Shown: piece by piece, positions 41,000-50,954 of the stretch
Layout: every line of letters starts with the position of its first letter
Numbering within the stretch: position 1 is the stretch's first letter
Source of the DNA: Bacillus crepusculi
GTDB lineage: Bacteria; Bacillota; Bacilli; Bacillales; Bacillaceae
Assembly: GCF_014764715.1 (NCBI RefSeq)
Contig: NZ_JACXXE010000006.1
Location: 1 to 64,000 of the forward strand
DNA length: 64,000 nucleotides
Direction of reading: 5' to 3'
Made by a program: the position numbers and the translations under genes
Notes under the pieces: model-generated
Seen by the model: only the letters and a program-made list of their open reading frames with translations
What the model was told of the DNA's origin: nothing
Databases searched by the model: none

Positions 41000-41899
41000 A
41001 TGCCGCAGTTTTTTATGAATAAAAGATTAATGTTGCTCCTTGTCTGTGTCATCGTACTGGTGGCCATGATTGGTTTTTCAGTGAAAAGCGGCAGAGGTGC
41101 TTCATGGCCGGAAAAATTAGTGGGGGATACGACAGGCTTTTTTCAAGGTGTCTTTCATAAACCATCACAATTCATTGCCGGTATGTATGGGAACGTACAA
41201 GATTTAAAGAACACATATGATGAAAACGAGCGTCTTCGAAAAAAACTTGATGGACAAACCCAGTATGAGGCGAAACTTCAAGAGCTAGAGGACGAAAACA
41301 AAAAGCTTCGCAAGCAGCTCGGATATGTGAACTCTATTCGTGATTATACGCCAATTCTATCGACTGTTATCGCGAGAAACCCGTCCCTTTGGGATAGTTT
41401 TGTGATGATTGATAAAGGGAAAAAACAAGGCGTTGACAAGAATATGGCGGTCACAAATGAGAGTGGTGCGTTAATTGGGAAAATTGAAAGTGATAAGCTC
41501 AACAATTTTACTTCGACTGTAAGGTTGCTAAGCTCTACAGACCAAAATAATAGAATTTCAACGAAAATTTTTGCGAAAAAGGGCAAAGAAGAACTCAATG
41601 GAATTATTAACGGATATGACAGCAAGAAAAAGATGCTGACAATGAATATTTTAAAATCCGATGCTGATGGAGATGTCAAAAAAGGCGATCTTGTTGAAAC
41701 ATCTGGAGCAGGGGGCGTATTCCCTCAAGGCTTAACGATTGGTAAGGTAAGTGAAATCGAGCCAGACCATTACGGATTGACAAAAATCATTTATGTAGAA
41801 CCAGCGGCTGAGCTCAACAATTTAGACCGCGTGATTGTGGTGAATCGCAGCACAAGTACGGCAGATGCATCTGAATTGACGAAGGAGGAAGGCTCGTGA
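41000..41899 (+). CDS. mreC: rod-shape determining protein MreC
   Basis: The 299-residue bitopic protein has an N-terminal membrane segment (about 9-26), a coiled coil (about 65-110: ENERLRKKLDGQ...LQELEDENKKLRKQLG) and an outer beta-barrel domain. It couples MreB to the wall-synthesis machinery. Its end overlaps mreD by four bases. Confidence 0.95.
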   Translation: MPQFFMNKRLMLLLVCVIVLVAMIGFSVKSGRGASWPEKLVGDTTGFFQGVFHKPSQFIAGMYGNVQDLKNTYDENERLRKKLDGQTQYEAKLQELEDENKKLRKQLGYVNSIRDYTPILSTVIARNPSLWDSFVMIDKGKKQGVDKNMAVTNESGALIGKIESDKLNNFTSTVRLLSSTDQNNRISTKIFAKKGKEELNGIINGYDSKKKMLTMNILKSDADGDVKKGDLVETSGAGGVFPQGLTIGKVSEIEPDHYGLTKIIYVEPAAELNNLDRVIVVNRSTSTADASELTKEEGS

Positions 41900-42414
41900 A
41901 ACGTGTCCTTCTTGCTTTCGTCATGTTGTTTATCTTCGTATTTGACAGCATTTTTGTCGATTTAGTGAAGCTCCCATTTGTTTCAGAGAATCAAATTTTA
42001 GCCCCTCATTTCATCTTACTCGCACTTGTATTTATGACTGCTTTTGTGAATCAAAAATATGGTGTGATTTACGGATTTATCTTTGGACTTTTATATGATA
42101 TTTCGTATACAGGTATACTTGGTGTTCACATGTTTGGCTTTGGGGCGCTTTGCTATTTGTTAGCGAAAGCTTTCAAAGTCCTTCAGACAAATATCTTAGT
42201 CGTTGTTTTTATGTCGGTTATTGCTGTTTCCGTTATGGAGTTTTATGTATACGGCGTTCAAGCGACGATTCAACCAGGGATTATGTCGTTTAATACGTAT
42301 GTCATCGAACGCTTTATTCCAACGATTCTTTTAAATACTGCTGCGTCTCTCATACTTGTTGTGCCGCTTAGGCTCTTTTTCATCAATGTGAAACAAGGAC
42401 TGATCGACGAATAA
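41896..42414 (+). CDS. mreD: rod-shape determining protein MreD
   Basis: The 172-residue protein has about five membrane segments and a short charged C-terminus, typical of MreD. The GTG start overlaps the mreC stop, with AAGGAGGAAGG upstream. Confidence 0.93.
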   Translation: MKRVLLAFVMLFIFVFDSIFVDLVKLPFVSENQILAPHFILLALVFMTAFVNQKYGVIYGFIFGLLYDISYTGILGVHMFGFGALCYLLAKAFKVLQTNILVVVFMSVIAVSVMEFYVYGVQATIQPGIMSFNTYVIERFIPTILLNTAASLILVVPLRLFFINVKQGLIDE

Positions 42415-42468
42415 AAGCAGGAGTTTGTCCAATTACGGCGAAATGAGTATGTTGTTGAGGTGAGCATC

Positions 42469-43152
42469 TTGAAAACTCAAAAACAGCAATATGTGACAAT
42501 AAAAGGTACAAAAAACGGTTTAACCTTACAGTTACATGATGACTGTTCGTTTGATGACCTTCTTTCTGGCTTGCGAGAGGTTCTTTTGCTTGAGCAATAT
42601 ACAGATGGAAGAGAAGGACATAAGGTCAATGTGCATATTAAACTTGGTTTTCGGTATTTAACAGAGGATCAGGAGGCGCGTTTGACTGAAGCGGTGTCTG
42701 AAAATGAACATCTCGTCATTCACTCCATTGAAAGTGACGTCATGTCAACTGAAGAGGCAAGACGATTAAAAACAGAGGCTGAAATCACCTCTGTAGCGAA
42801 AATTGTCCGCTCTGGACAGGTGCTGTATGTCGAAGGGGATCTCTTATTAATAGGAGATGTCAATCCTGGCGGAACCATTCGTGCAGGGGGAAATATTTTT
42901 GTGCTCGGTGCATTAAAAGGCGTGGCGCATGCTGGATGCAATGGGAACAAACAAGCTGTCATTGCGGCATCTCATATGATTCCAACACAGCTTCGCATCG
43001 CACAAGTTTTTAACCGTGCACCCGATCAAAAAGAAGATGGAAATGAAATGGAATGTGCTTATTTAGATATAGATGGCAATATGATCATTGAACGCCTGCA
43101 GCAATTGGCTCATATAAGACCTAATCTGACAAGGCTTGAGGGAGGAATGTGA
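42469..43152 (+). CDS. minC: septum-site determining protein MinC
   Basis: The 227-residue FtsZ inhibitor has an N-terminal domain (YVTIKGTKNGLTLQLHDDCSFDDLL) and a C-terminal beta-helix (KIVRSGQVLYVEGDLLLIGDVNPGG...GNIFVLGALKGVAHAG) that binds MinD and FtsZ. GTG 42460 is in frame but part of the ribosome site. TTG 42469, with GAGGTG six bases before it, gives MKTQKQQYV as in B. subtilis. It overlaps the reading frame opening of minD. Confidence 0.94.
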   Translation: MKTQKQQYVTIKGTKNGLTLQLHDDCSFDDLLSGLREVLLLEQYTDGREGHKVNVHIKLGFRYLTEDQEARLTEAVSENEHLVIHSIESDVMSTEEARRLKTEAEITSVAKIVRSGQVLYVEGDLLLIGDVNPGGTIRAGGNIFVLGALKGVAHAGCNGNKQAVIAASHMIPTQLRIAQVFNRAPDQKEDGNEMECAYLDIDGNMIIERLQQLAHIRPNLTRLEGGM

Positions 43153-43154
43153 AA

Positions 43155-43958
43155 TTGGGCGAGGCTATTGTGATTACCTCAGGAAAAGGCGGCGTTGGCA
43201 AAACAACAACATCTGCAAACTTAGGCACAGCACTAGCAATTCAAGGGAAAAAAGTGTGTCTAGTTGATACCGACATTGGCCTTCGAAATCTGGATGTCGT
43301 GATGGGGCTTGAAAACCGCATTATTTATGATCTAGTCGATGTAGTAGAAGGAAGATGCAAAATCCACCAAGCGCTTGTAAAAGATAAGCGCTTTGAAGAT
43401 CTTTTGTATCTTTTACCCGCTGCTCAAACAAGCGATAAAACGGCTGTAGAGCCGGAGCAGATCAAAGAATTGATTCAGTCATTGAAACAAGACTTTGATT
43501 ATGTGGTCATTGATTGCCCTGCTGGAATTGAGCAAGGCTTTAAAAATGCCGTATCAGGTGCGGACAAGGCAATTGTTGTCACGACGCCTGAGATCTCAGC
43601 CGTAAGAGATGCGGACCGAATCATCGGTTTATTAGAACAGGAAGATATCGAACCGCCTCGTTTAATTGTCAACCGCATTCGTACACACATGGCGAAAAAT
43701 GGCGATTCAATGGATGTAGATGAAGTTGTACATCATTTATCGATTGATCTTCTTGGCATTGTAGCAGATGATGATGATGTGATTAAGGCTTCAAACAATG
43801 GTGAACCTATTGTGATGGATGCTAAAAACAAAGTATCAATTGCGTACCGCAATATTGCACGCCGCGTACTAGGCGAATCTGTTCCACTGCAATCATTTGA
43901 TGAAGAAAACAAAGGGATGTTTGCAAAGCTCAAAGCATTTTTCGGTGTTAGAGCATAG
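43155..43958 (+). CDS. minD: septum-site determining ATPase MinD
   Basis: The 267-residue ParA-type ATPase has the deviant Walker A GKGGVGKTT near residue 10, DTDIGLRNLDVVMG, DCPAGIEQG, and a C-terminal amphipathic membrane-targeting helix (KGMFAKLKAFFGVRA). It recruits MinC to the membrane. GTG 43149 is three bases from GGAGG and too close. TTG 43155 has good spacing and gives MGEAIVITSGK. Confidence 0.96.
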   Translation: MGEAIVITSGKGGVGKTTTSANLGTALAIQGKKVCLVDTDIGLRNLDVVMGLENRIIYDLVDVVEGRCKIHQALVKDKRFEDLLYLLPAAQTSDKTAVEPEQIKELIQSLKQDFDYVVIDCPAGIEQGFKNAVSGADKAIVVTTPEISAVRDADRIIGLLEQEDIEPPRLIVNRIRTHMAKNGDSMDVDEVVHHLSIDLLGIVADDDDVIKASNNGEPIVMDAKNKVSIAYRNIARRVLGESVPLQSFDEENKGMFAKLKAFFGVRA

Positions 43959-43974
43959 CCATTCACGTGAGATT

Positions 43975-44004
43975 AGACCGATTCGATGAGAATCGGTCTT
44001 TTTG
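43975..44004 (+). terminator. terminator after minD
   Basis: AGACCGATT pairs perfectly with AATCGGTCT around a 7-base loop, followed by Ts. Confidence 0.92.
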
Positions 44005-44006
44005 TT

Positions 44007-44035
44007 GCATATCAGATGAGGGCGTCACATAAAAT
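44007..44035 (+). promoter_or_regulatory. SigE promoter of spoIVFAB
   Basis: GCATATC (-35, six of seven to KMATATT), a 14-base spacer and CATAAAAT (-10, seven of eight to CATACAHT). spoIVF is SigE-dependent in the B. subtilis mother cell. Confidence 0.75.
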
Positions 44036-44067
44036 GTACAAACTGTTTGTATGTAAAGGGTGATCTC

Positions 44068-44859
44068 ATGAAAAGAGTGGACGAGTACCGAAAGAAAATC
44101 GCGCAGCGCCGTAAAACGATGCAGTCAGCTGCTCCTCCTAAGAAGACGGCTTTCAAGAAAAAAGAAGATATCCCGCCATGGGTCATGTTGACAGAGGAAG
44201 AAAAGCATTCTGGCTCGTCTTCTTATGAACTGTTGTCGCACCAGCCGAAAAAGTATCGGCATCCGTTGTTTAACCCCAATACCTTTGTGCTTAAATGTTT
44301 ACTCTCAGCGTCCCTTGTGTTGATTGCAGCTATTTCGTTTAAAGGCCAGACAGGTCCGTTTCAGCAGCTGAAGCCAATGATTAGTCAAACCTTTGAGCAA
44401 GATTTTCAATTTGCTGCAGCCAACAGGTGGTTTGAGAAAACAGTTGGGAACCCGCTTGCCTTCTTAACCGAGAAAAAGGAAGATCCAAAAGACGTACAAG
44501 CCAATAAAGAACTGGCTGTACCCGCTTCTGGAAAAGTGCAAGAAACCTTTACACAAAATGGTGCAGGTGTCAAAGTCGAAACATCAGCAGAAACCATTGA
44601 TAGTATGAAAGAGGGCTATGTTGTAGAGGTGAAAAAGAAAAGTGATACAGGGCTTACAGTAGTTGTGCAGCATGCGGATAACAGCTATAGCTGGTACGGT
44701 CAATTAAAGGAAGCCGATGTGGCCTTATACGATTTTGTCGATAAGGGTGAAAGAATTGGTCAAATTTCACTTGATGATCAAGGAAAGGGTACGTATTACT
44801 TTGCCATCAAGCAAAATGAACAGTTTATCGACCCCATTCAGGTGATGACCTTTGAATAG
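44068..44859 (+). CDS. spoIVFA: stage IV sporulation protein FA, inhibitor of the SpoIVFB protease
   Basis: The 263-residue protein has a basic N-terminus, one membrane segment (about residues 78-96: VLKCLLSASLVLIAAISF) and a C-terminal LytM/M23-like domain (YVVEVKKKSDTGLTVVVQHADNSYSWYGQL) that lacks obvious catalytic metal ligands. It anchors SpoIVFB and BofA in the outer forespore membrane. The ATG follows AAAGGGTGA; an upstream TTG is in frame but lacks a site. Confidence 0.92.
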   Translation: MKRVDEYRKKIAQRRKTMQSAAPPKKTAFKKKEDIPPWVMLTEEEKHSGSSSYELLSHQPKKYRHPLFNPNTFVLKCLLSASLVLIAAISFKGQTGPFQQLKPMISQTFEQDFQFAAANRWFEKTVGNPLAFLTEKKEDPKDVQANKELAVPASGKVQETFTQNGAGVKVETSAETIDSMKEGYVVEVKKKSDTGLTVVVQHADNSYSWYGQLKEADVALYDFVDKGERIGQISLDDQGKGTYYFAIKQNEQFIDPIQVMTFE

Positions 44860-45721
44860 ATGGATGATCATGCTGACGAAAATACACATTCACCCGCTTC
44901 TTTGGAGTGTGATGGCGTTTGCGATTCTTTCAGGTCAAATTAAGCCGCTGCTTTGTCTGCTCATGATTGTCTGTGCCCATGAGCTAGGACATGCAGCGGC
45001 AGCTTGCTATTATCACTGGCGCATTCGGCGGATTTTTTTACTTCCTTTTGGTGGAGCGGTTGAAGTAGAAGAGCATGGGAACCGTCCGCTAAAAGAAGAG
45101 CTGGCAGTCATTTTATGCGGACCGCTTCAGCATGTGCCGCTCCAGCTCATAGCATGGCTTCTTATGGAGGCTTCTCTTATCTCTCACGACGTGTTTACGA
45201 TGTTCACCTTCTATAATATGGCGATTTTCCTTGTAAATCTTTTGCCCATTTGGCCGCTTGATGGCGGAAAATTATTCTTTTTGCTCTTATCTGTTTTTTA
45301 CCCTTTCCAACGTGCACATGCCCTTGCAATAAAAGGATCGCTTGTCTTTTTCAGCCTTTTGACAGCAGGTTTACTCTGCTTTGCGCCGCTGCAATTCAAT
45401 GGCTGGGTGTTGCTCACATTTTTAGCTTATTCACTCGTAATGGAACACCGGCAGCGGCATTACGTCACGGTTCGCTTTTTACTAGAACGGTATTATGGTA
45501 AAAAAGAGCAAAAGGTAGAGAAGCTCATTCCGCTTAGAGCAAGTGCTGAGGAGAAAGTGTATGAAGTAATGGCCCGATTTCAAAGGGGCTGTAAGCACCC
45601 AATTATTATCGAAAGAGATGGCGTGAAAATGAGCCAGCTTGATGAAAATGAACTGCTACATGCTTATTTTTCAGATCGAAGAACCACCTCCTCGATGGAA
45701 GAGCTTCTTTTACCGTACTAA
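44852..45721 (+). CDS. spoIVFB: intramembrane metalloprotease SpoIVFB (pro-SigK processing)
   Basis: The 289-residue site-2 protease has zinc motif HELGH at 43-47 and the third ligand D137 in WPLDGGK, the same numbering as B. subtilis. Several membrane segments are followed by a C-terminal CBS-like domain. It cleaves pro-SigK in the mother cell. The TTG start overlaps the end of spoIVFA, with AGGTGATG upstream. Confidence 0.95.
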   Translation: MNRWMIMLTKIHIHPLLWSVMAFAILSGQIKPLLCLLMIVCAHELGHAAAACYYHWRIRRIFLLPFGGAVEVEEHGNRPLKEELAVILCGPLQHVPLQLIAWLLMEASLISHDVFTMFTFYNMAIFLVNLLPIWPLDGGKLFFLLLSVFYPFQRAHALAIKGSLVFFSLLTAGLLCFAPLQFNGWVLLTFLAYSLVMEHRQRHYVTVRFLLERYYGKKEQKVEKLIPLRASAEEKVYEVMARFQRGCKHPIIIERDGVKMSQLDENELLHAYFSDRRTTSSMEELLLPY

Positions 45722-45734
45722 TAGTGAAAATACA

Positions 45735-45763
45735 TTGACATTCTGTCTCTAGTTTGATATATT
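45735..45763 (+). promoter_or_regulatory. SigA promoter of rplU-ysxB-rpmA
   Basis: TTGACA, a 17-base spacer and TATATT. Confidence 0.8.
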
Positions 45764-45780
45764 TTTTAATGTTATGGATA

Positions 45781-45862
45781 TGTAGCACCCGTGCTACAAC
45801 CGCACGGAGCAGGTGTAAAGTGCCTATGGCCCCCTGTATTCGGCGAGTCTGAGTTTATTAGG
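45781..45862 (+). promoter_or_regulatory. ribosomal protein L21 leader
   Basis: The compact G+C-rich leader starts with the TGTAGCACCCGTGCTACA hairpin and continues to the rplU ribosome site. Its place, size and sequence are typical of the L21 leader known upstream of rplU in Bacilli, thought to bind L21 and control the operon. Confidence 0.75.
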
Positions 45863-45872
45863 AGGTGCAGAG

Positions 45873-46181
45873 ATGTACGCAATTATTGAAACTGGTGGTA
45901 AACAAGTTAAAGTTGAAGAAGGTCAAACTGTTTATGTTGAAAAACTAACTGCTGAAGCAGGTGAAACAGTTACTTTCGAAAACGTATTGTTTGTCGGCGG
46001 AGACACTGTTAAAGTGGGTAATCCTTCAGTTGCTGGAGCAACAGTAACGGCTAAAGTTGAAAAACAAGGTCGCGGTAAGAAAATTACTGTGTTCAAGTAC
46101 AAACCGAAGAAAAACAACCACAAAAAACAAGGTCATCGTCAACCTTACACTAAAGTTGTTATCGAAAAAATCAACGCTTAA
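45873..46181 (+). CDS. rplU: 50S ribosomal protein L21
   Basis: The 102-residue protein [18 protein letters not shown] with [21 protein letters not shown] at the C-terminus is a standard L21. TTAGGAGGTG precedes the ATG. It is the first gene of the L21-Prp-L27 operon. Confidence 0.98.
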   Translation: MYAIIETGGKQVKVEEGQTVYVEKLTAEAGETVTFENVLFVGGDTVKVGNPSVAGATVTAKVEKQGRGKKITVFKYKPKKNNHKKQGHRQPYTKVVIEKINA

Positions 46182-46195
46182 GGCGTGTGAGTGAT

Positions 46196-46534
46196 ATGAT
46201 CAAAGCAACCATTACTCGGTCAGCGGCAGATGAAAGCATTACGTCTTTTCAGATGACTGGACATGCCGAGTTTGCTGAAAAAGGTCAGGATCTCGTTTGT
46301 GCAGGTGTATCTGCTGTTGTTTTCGGTTCAGTCAATTCAATTATTGCACTGACAGGAATCGATCCACTGCTCGATATTGGAGAAGAAGGCGGCTATTTCA
46401 CCTTTGAATTGCCGGCTGATACAGATCCAGTATCCTTTGAAAAAGCCCAGCTGCTTTTAGAAGGCATGGTCGTTTCCTTAGAGACAATTGAACGAGATTA
46501 TCACGATTATGTGAGAATATTAACAAAAAAATAG
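46196..46534 (+). CDS. ysxB: Prp (YsxB), cysteine protease that trims ribosomal protein L27
   Basis: The 112-residue protein has the conserved GHAEFAEKGQDLVCAGVSAV block, with the His and Cys (about H20 and C32) proposed as the catalytic pair. In Firmicutes Prp removes the N-terminal extension of L27, and the L27 encoded next carries that extension. GTG 46187 is in frame; ATG 46196 is chosen because it gives the usual family length. Confidence 0.9.
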   Translation: MIKATITRSAADESITSFQMTGHAEFAEKGQDLVCAGVSAVVFGSVNSIIALTGIDPLLDIGEEGGYFTFELPADTDPVSFEKAQLLLEGMVVSLETIERDYHDYVRILTKK

Positions 46535-46831
<297 letters not shown>

Positions 46832-46835
46832 TTGC

Positions 46836-46868
46836 TAAAAACTCCGGTCATTGACTGGAGTTTTTTTC
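46836..46868 (+). terminator. terminator of rplU-ysxB-rpmA
   Basis: AAAACTCCGGTC pairs with GACTGGAGTTTT (one G-U) around a 3-base loop, followed by Ts. Confidence 0.9.
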
Positions 46869-47017
46869 ACTTTTTACAAGCAGTACCGAAGATGATAAAA
46901 GAAGATGCACTCCATAAATGTCAAAGAACGTTTGCTGACTTTGCCTCATTTTCTCCTATACGATCAGAAAAAACAACCTTTCCTCACATAACTAGTGTTT
47001 TTCTATGCTGTCTTCTC

Positions 47018-47026
47018 TGTTATAAT
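47018..47026 (+). promoter_or_regulatory. extended -10 promoter of spo0B-obg
   Basis: TG-T-TATAAT lies about 60 bases before spo0B. The stretch 46869-47017 has no other recognisable feature. Confidence 0.55.
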
Positions 47027-47088
47027 TCAGGGAGACATAGTGATGATAAGACTCCTAAAAGAGAGACCAAACGATTGGGAGTGCGATA

Positions 47089-47682
47089 ATGGAAGAGATA
47101 TCAAGTAAACAAAATGAAAAATTAACTCACGTTGCATTAACAAATGAATTGATCTATCTGCTCAGTCGTTCAAGACACGACTGGATGAATAAATTGCAGC
47201 TGATTAAGGGCAACTTGACATTAGAAAAATATGACCGAGTGTTTGAAATTATAGAAGAAATGGTCATTGAAGCACAGCATGAATCCAAACTCTCAAATTT
47301 AAAAATTCCCCAATTGGCCTATTACTTTCTAACATTTAATTGGGAGTCGCATTTTATCACCCTAGAATATGAAGTGCTTGGTGAAGCCCGAGACTTATCA
47401 GCATATGAACCACAGCTGCTAAAGGTATCACGGGAGTTGTTTTCGATATTCGATCAATCAGTTTGCCAAAAAACTGAAAATCATTTAACGGTCACGTTCC
47501 AAACAGATCATGAAGAAAATGATGTGATCTTATATTTTGATTTCAAAGGAAAATTAACAAGTTTGGATGCGTTAAATGCGTTTCATGACGCAAACTATCC
47601 ATGTATGAGTATAACGCAATTTCATGTGACAAGTCATGAGTCCATGATTGAGCTTTGTTTGAGGCAAGAACGAGATATGTGA
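47089..47682 (+). CDS. spo0B: sporulation phosphotransferase Spo0B
   Basis: The 197-residue protein relays phosphate from Spo0F to Spo0A. The phosphorylated histidine is H30 in SRSRHDWMNKLQLIKGNL, in a four-helix-bundle hairpin resembling histidine kinase dimerisation domains, followed by a degenerate kinase-like domain without ATP motifs. GGAGTG precedes the ATG. It is followed closely by obg, as in B. subtilis. Confidence 0.95.
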   Translation: MEEISSKQNEKLTHVALTNELIYLLSRSRHDWMNKLQLIKGNLTLEKYDRVFEIIEEMVIEAQHESKLSNLKIPQLAYYFLTFNWESHFITLEYEVLGEARDLSAYEPQLLKVSRELFSIFDQSVCQKTENHLTVTFQTDHEENDVILYFDFKGKLTSLDALNAFHDANYPCMSITQFHVTSHESMIELCLRQERDM

Positions 47683-48990
<1,308 letters not shown>

Positions 48991-48996
48991 TCAAAA

Positions 48997-49028
48997 GGAG
49001 GGTCCAGTCCATGGACTCTCCCGTTTTT
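48997..49028 (+). terminator. terminator or attenuator between obg and pheB
   Basis: GGAGGGTCCA pairs with TGGACTCTCC (one G-U) around five bases, followed by CCGTTTTT. The T-run is short and pheB starts only about 20 bases later, so read-through is likely. Confidence 0.65.
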
Positions 49029-49045
49029 AAAAGGGGAGAAAACAG

Positions 49046-49489
49046 GTGAAAGAAGAAACGTTCTATTTAGTGCGAGAGGATGTACTTCCAGATGCGATGC
49101 GAAAAACGCTTGAAGTCAAAAAGCTGCTTGATCGCAAAAAAGCGGATTCAGTTGCTGATGCTGTTCAAAAAGCGGATTTAAGCCGCAGTGCTTTTTATAA
49201 ATACCGAGATGCTGTTTTTCCGTTTTATACGATGGTCAAAGAGCAGATTATCACATTGTTTTTCCATCTTGAGGACCGGTCTGGTGCTCTATCAAGGCTG
49301 CTCCAAATTGTGGCTGACTCTGGCTGTAATGTGTTATCTATTCACCAAACCATTCCGCTGCAAGGAAGAGCGAATGTCACCCTATCGATCAGTACGGCTG
49401 GCATGGCAGATGATATCAATACCGTCATGAATCATTTAAGAAAACTCGAATTTGTCGAAAAAGTTGAAATTCTAGGTTCTGGAGCGTAA
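49046..49489 (+). CDS. pheB: PheB, ACT-domain protein
   Basis: The 147-residue protein has an N-terminal helical region with a DNA-binding-like helix ([18 protein letters not shown]) and a C-terminal ACT domain ([31 protein letters not shown]). It was once called chorismate mutase but has no such motif. It is likely a small aromatic-amino-acid-responsive factor paired with pheA. The GTG start has GGGGAGAAAACAG upstream. Confidence 0.9.
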   Translation: MKEETFYLVREDVLPDAMRKTLEVKKLLDRKKADSVADAVQKADLSRSAFYKYRDAVFPFYTMVKEQIITLFFHLEDRSGALSRLLQIVADSGCNVLSIHQTIPLQGRANVTLSISTAGMADDINTVMNHLRKLEFVEKVEILGSGA

Positions 49490-49506
49490 AGGAGAGATCA
49501 TAGCAG

Positions 49507-50385
49507 ATGAAGCAATTAACTGTAGGTTATTTTGGACCAGAGGCAACATTTACTCATTTGGCCGTATGCTCTTGCTTTCCAAAAGATGCAGTGCAGCAGG
49601 CCTATGCAACGATCCCGCAATGCATGGATGCTGTGTCAAAGGGCGAAGTAGATTTGGCGGTCGTTCCGCTTGAAAATGCACTCGAAGGATCTGTGAACTT
49701 AACGATTGATTATTTAATTCATGAAGAAGCACTATCCATTGTTGGTGAAATGACAGCACCGATTCGGCAGCATTTGCTTGTCCATCCATCGAGAGCGGAG
49801 AGCTGGGAGACGTTAGATGCGATTCAATCACATCCTCATGCGATTGCCCAGTGTCATCAATTTCTGAAAAAGCAGTACCCTCATATTCCGCACCGGCCAG
49901 TAGAATCAACAGGCTATGCAGCGAAATACATCAGTGAGCATCCAGATGAAGCAGTTGGTGCGATTGCCAATGAGATTGCCGCAAAAACGTACGGATTGAC
50001 CATTGCGAAAAAGGACATTCATGATTATCCGCACAATCATACACGCTTTGTTATTTTACATAAAGACCCTAAGGCATCGTTCCCAATGAATTCTGGTTTT
50101 TCTTCAAAACCAAAAACGACCATTGTAGTCAGTCTGCCAAAGGACGACCAATCAGGTGCATTGCACCGCGTGCTGTCTGCTTTTTCATGGCGAAATCTCA
50201 ACTTGTCAAAAATTGAATCCCGCCCGACAAAAACAGGTCTTGGACACTATTTATTTATCATTGATATTGAAAAAGAAATGGATGATGTCCTTGTCCCTGG
50301 TGCGATTCAAGAATTAGAAGCGATTGGCTGTGAAGTCAAACTGCTCGGCAGCTACCAAACATATGAATTAACGAATGAAAAATAG
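49507..50385 (+). CDS. pheA: prephenate dehydratase
   Basis: The 292-residue enzyme makes phenylpyruvate. It begins GYFGPEATFTHLA, has the VVPLENALEGSVNLTIDYL block and THTRFVILH-like NHTRFVIL, then an ACT domain (TTIVVSLPKDDQSGALHRVLSAF) with ESRPTKTGLGHYLF, which binds phenylalanine for feedback. It is a single-function enzyme without a chorismate mutase domain. Confidence 0.95.
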   Translation: MKQLTVGYFGPEATFTHLAVCSCFPKDAVQQAYATIPQCMDAVSKGEVDLAVVPLENALEGSVNLTIDYLIHEEALSIVGEMTAPIRQHLLVHPSRAESWETLDAIQSHPHAIAQCHQFLKKQYPHIPHRPVESTGYAAKYISEHPDEAVGAIANEIAAKTYGLTIAKKDIHDYPHNHTRFVILHKDPKASFPMNSGFSSKPKTTIVVSLPKDDQSGALHRVLSAFSWRNLNLSKIESRPTKTGLGHYLFIIDIEKEMDDVLVPGAIQELEAIGCEVKLLGSYQTYELTNEK

Positions 50386-50411
50386 TGTCCTATTGGGGAC
50401 ACTATTTTTTA
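50381..50411 (+). terminator. bidirectional terminator between pheA and niaR
   Basis: AATAGTGTCC pairs with GGACACTATT, followed by Ts. The stem is flanked by A- and T-runs, so it can serve both convergent genes. Confidence 0.88.
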
Positions 50412-50951
50412 GTCTTTAATTAAAAATCCAGCGTCATCCAGCGCTTGTATGGCTTGGTCAAGCTGCTTTTGACTGTAAGAAGTCAGTGTATGTAAGTGAA
50501 CGCCATCTGTTAGTTCTGACAAGTAGGAGGCGCCAGTGTGAGAAATATGATGAACGAAATCAGCTACTTGTTTACGTGTGCTGACGCGAATAGAGGCGGT
50601 CAGCTCTCCGTAGACTGGGTGCTCTATGATCACGTCTTTCACCGTCACACCAAAATCTACAATCAGTGTCAGCTCCTCTTCTGTACGAAGAGGATCATGC
50701 TTGCAGGCGATGATCTGTTCAATTTCAGTTTCTGGTGCATGCAGCGGTGCCATATATACATAGCCTTGGCTTGTGGCAATAATGGGTTCGTTTTTTGCTT
50801 TTAATAATGATATATCCTGTACAATGACTTGTCGTGATACAGCGGCCTTTTTAGCTAAAAAGCTTCCAGTGAGCGGTGTATCTGTTTCTTTCAGCCACTT
50901 TAAAATGGCATTTCTTCTTTCTTCGCCAATGAGTTTCCTCTCTTGCTCCAC
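50409..50951 (-). CDS. niaR: NiaR, niacin-responsive repressor of NAD synthesis
   Basis: The 180-residue regulator has an N-terminal HTH_11 winged helix (RRNAILKWLKETDTPLTGSFLAKKAAVSRQVIVQDISLLK) and a C-terminal 3H domain with spaced histidines (VIIEHPVYGEL, FVHHISHTGA, DGVHLHTL) that binds a metal and niacin. It represses nadBCA and nifS. The GTG start overlaps the downstream side of nifS, with AGGAGCATAAGAC serving as ribosome site and nifS stop region. Confidence 0.92.
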   Translation of the reverse strand: MEQERKLIGEERRNAILKWLKETDTPLTGSFLAKKAAVSRQVIVQDISLLKAKNEPIIATSQGYVYMAPLHAPETEIEQIIACKHDPLRTEEELTLIVDFGVTVKDVIIEHPVYGELTASIRVSTRKQVADFVHHISHTGASYLSELTDGVHLHTLTSYSQKQLDQAIQALDDAGFLIKD

Positions 50952-50954
50952 GTC

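Noticed and set aside
46832..47089. 85-codon plus-strand frame after rpmA
   Set aside because: It begins in the rpmA terminator, has no ribosome site and runs through the spo0B promoter.
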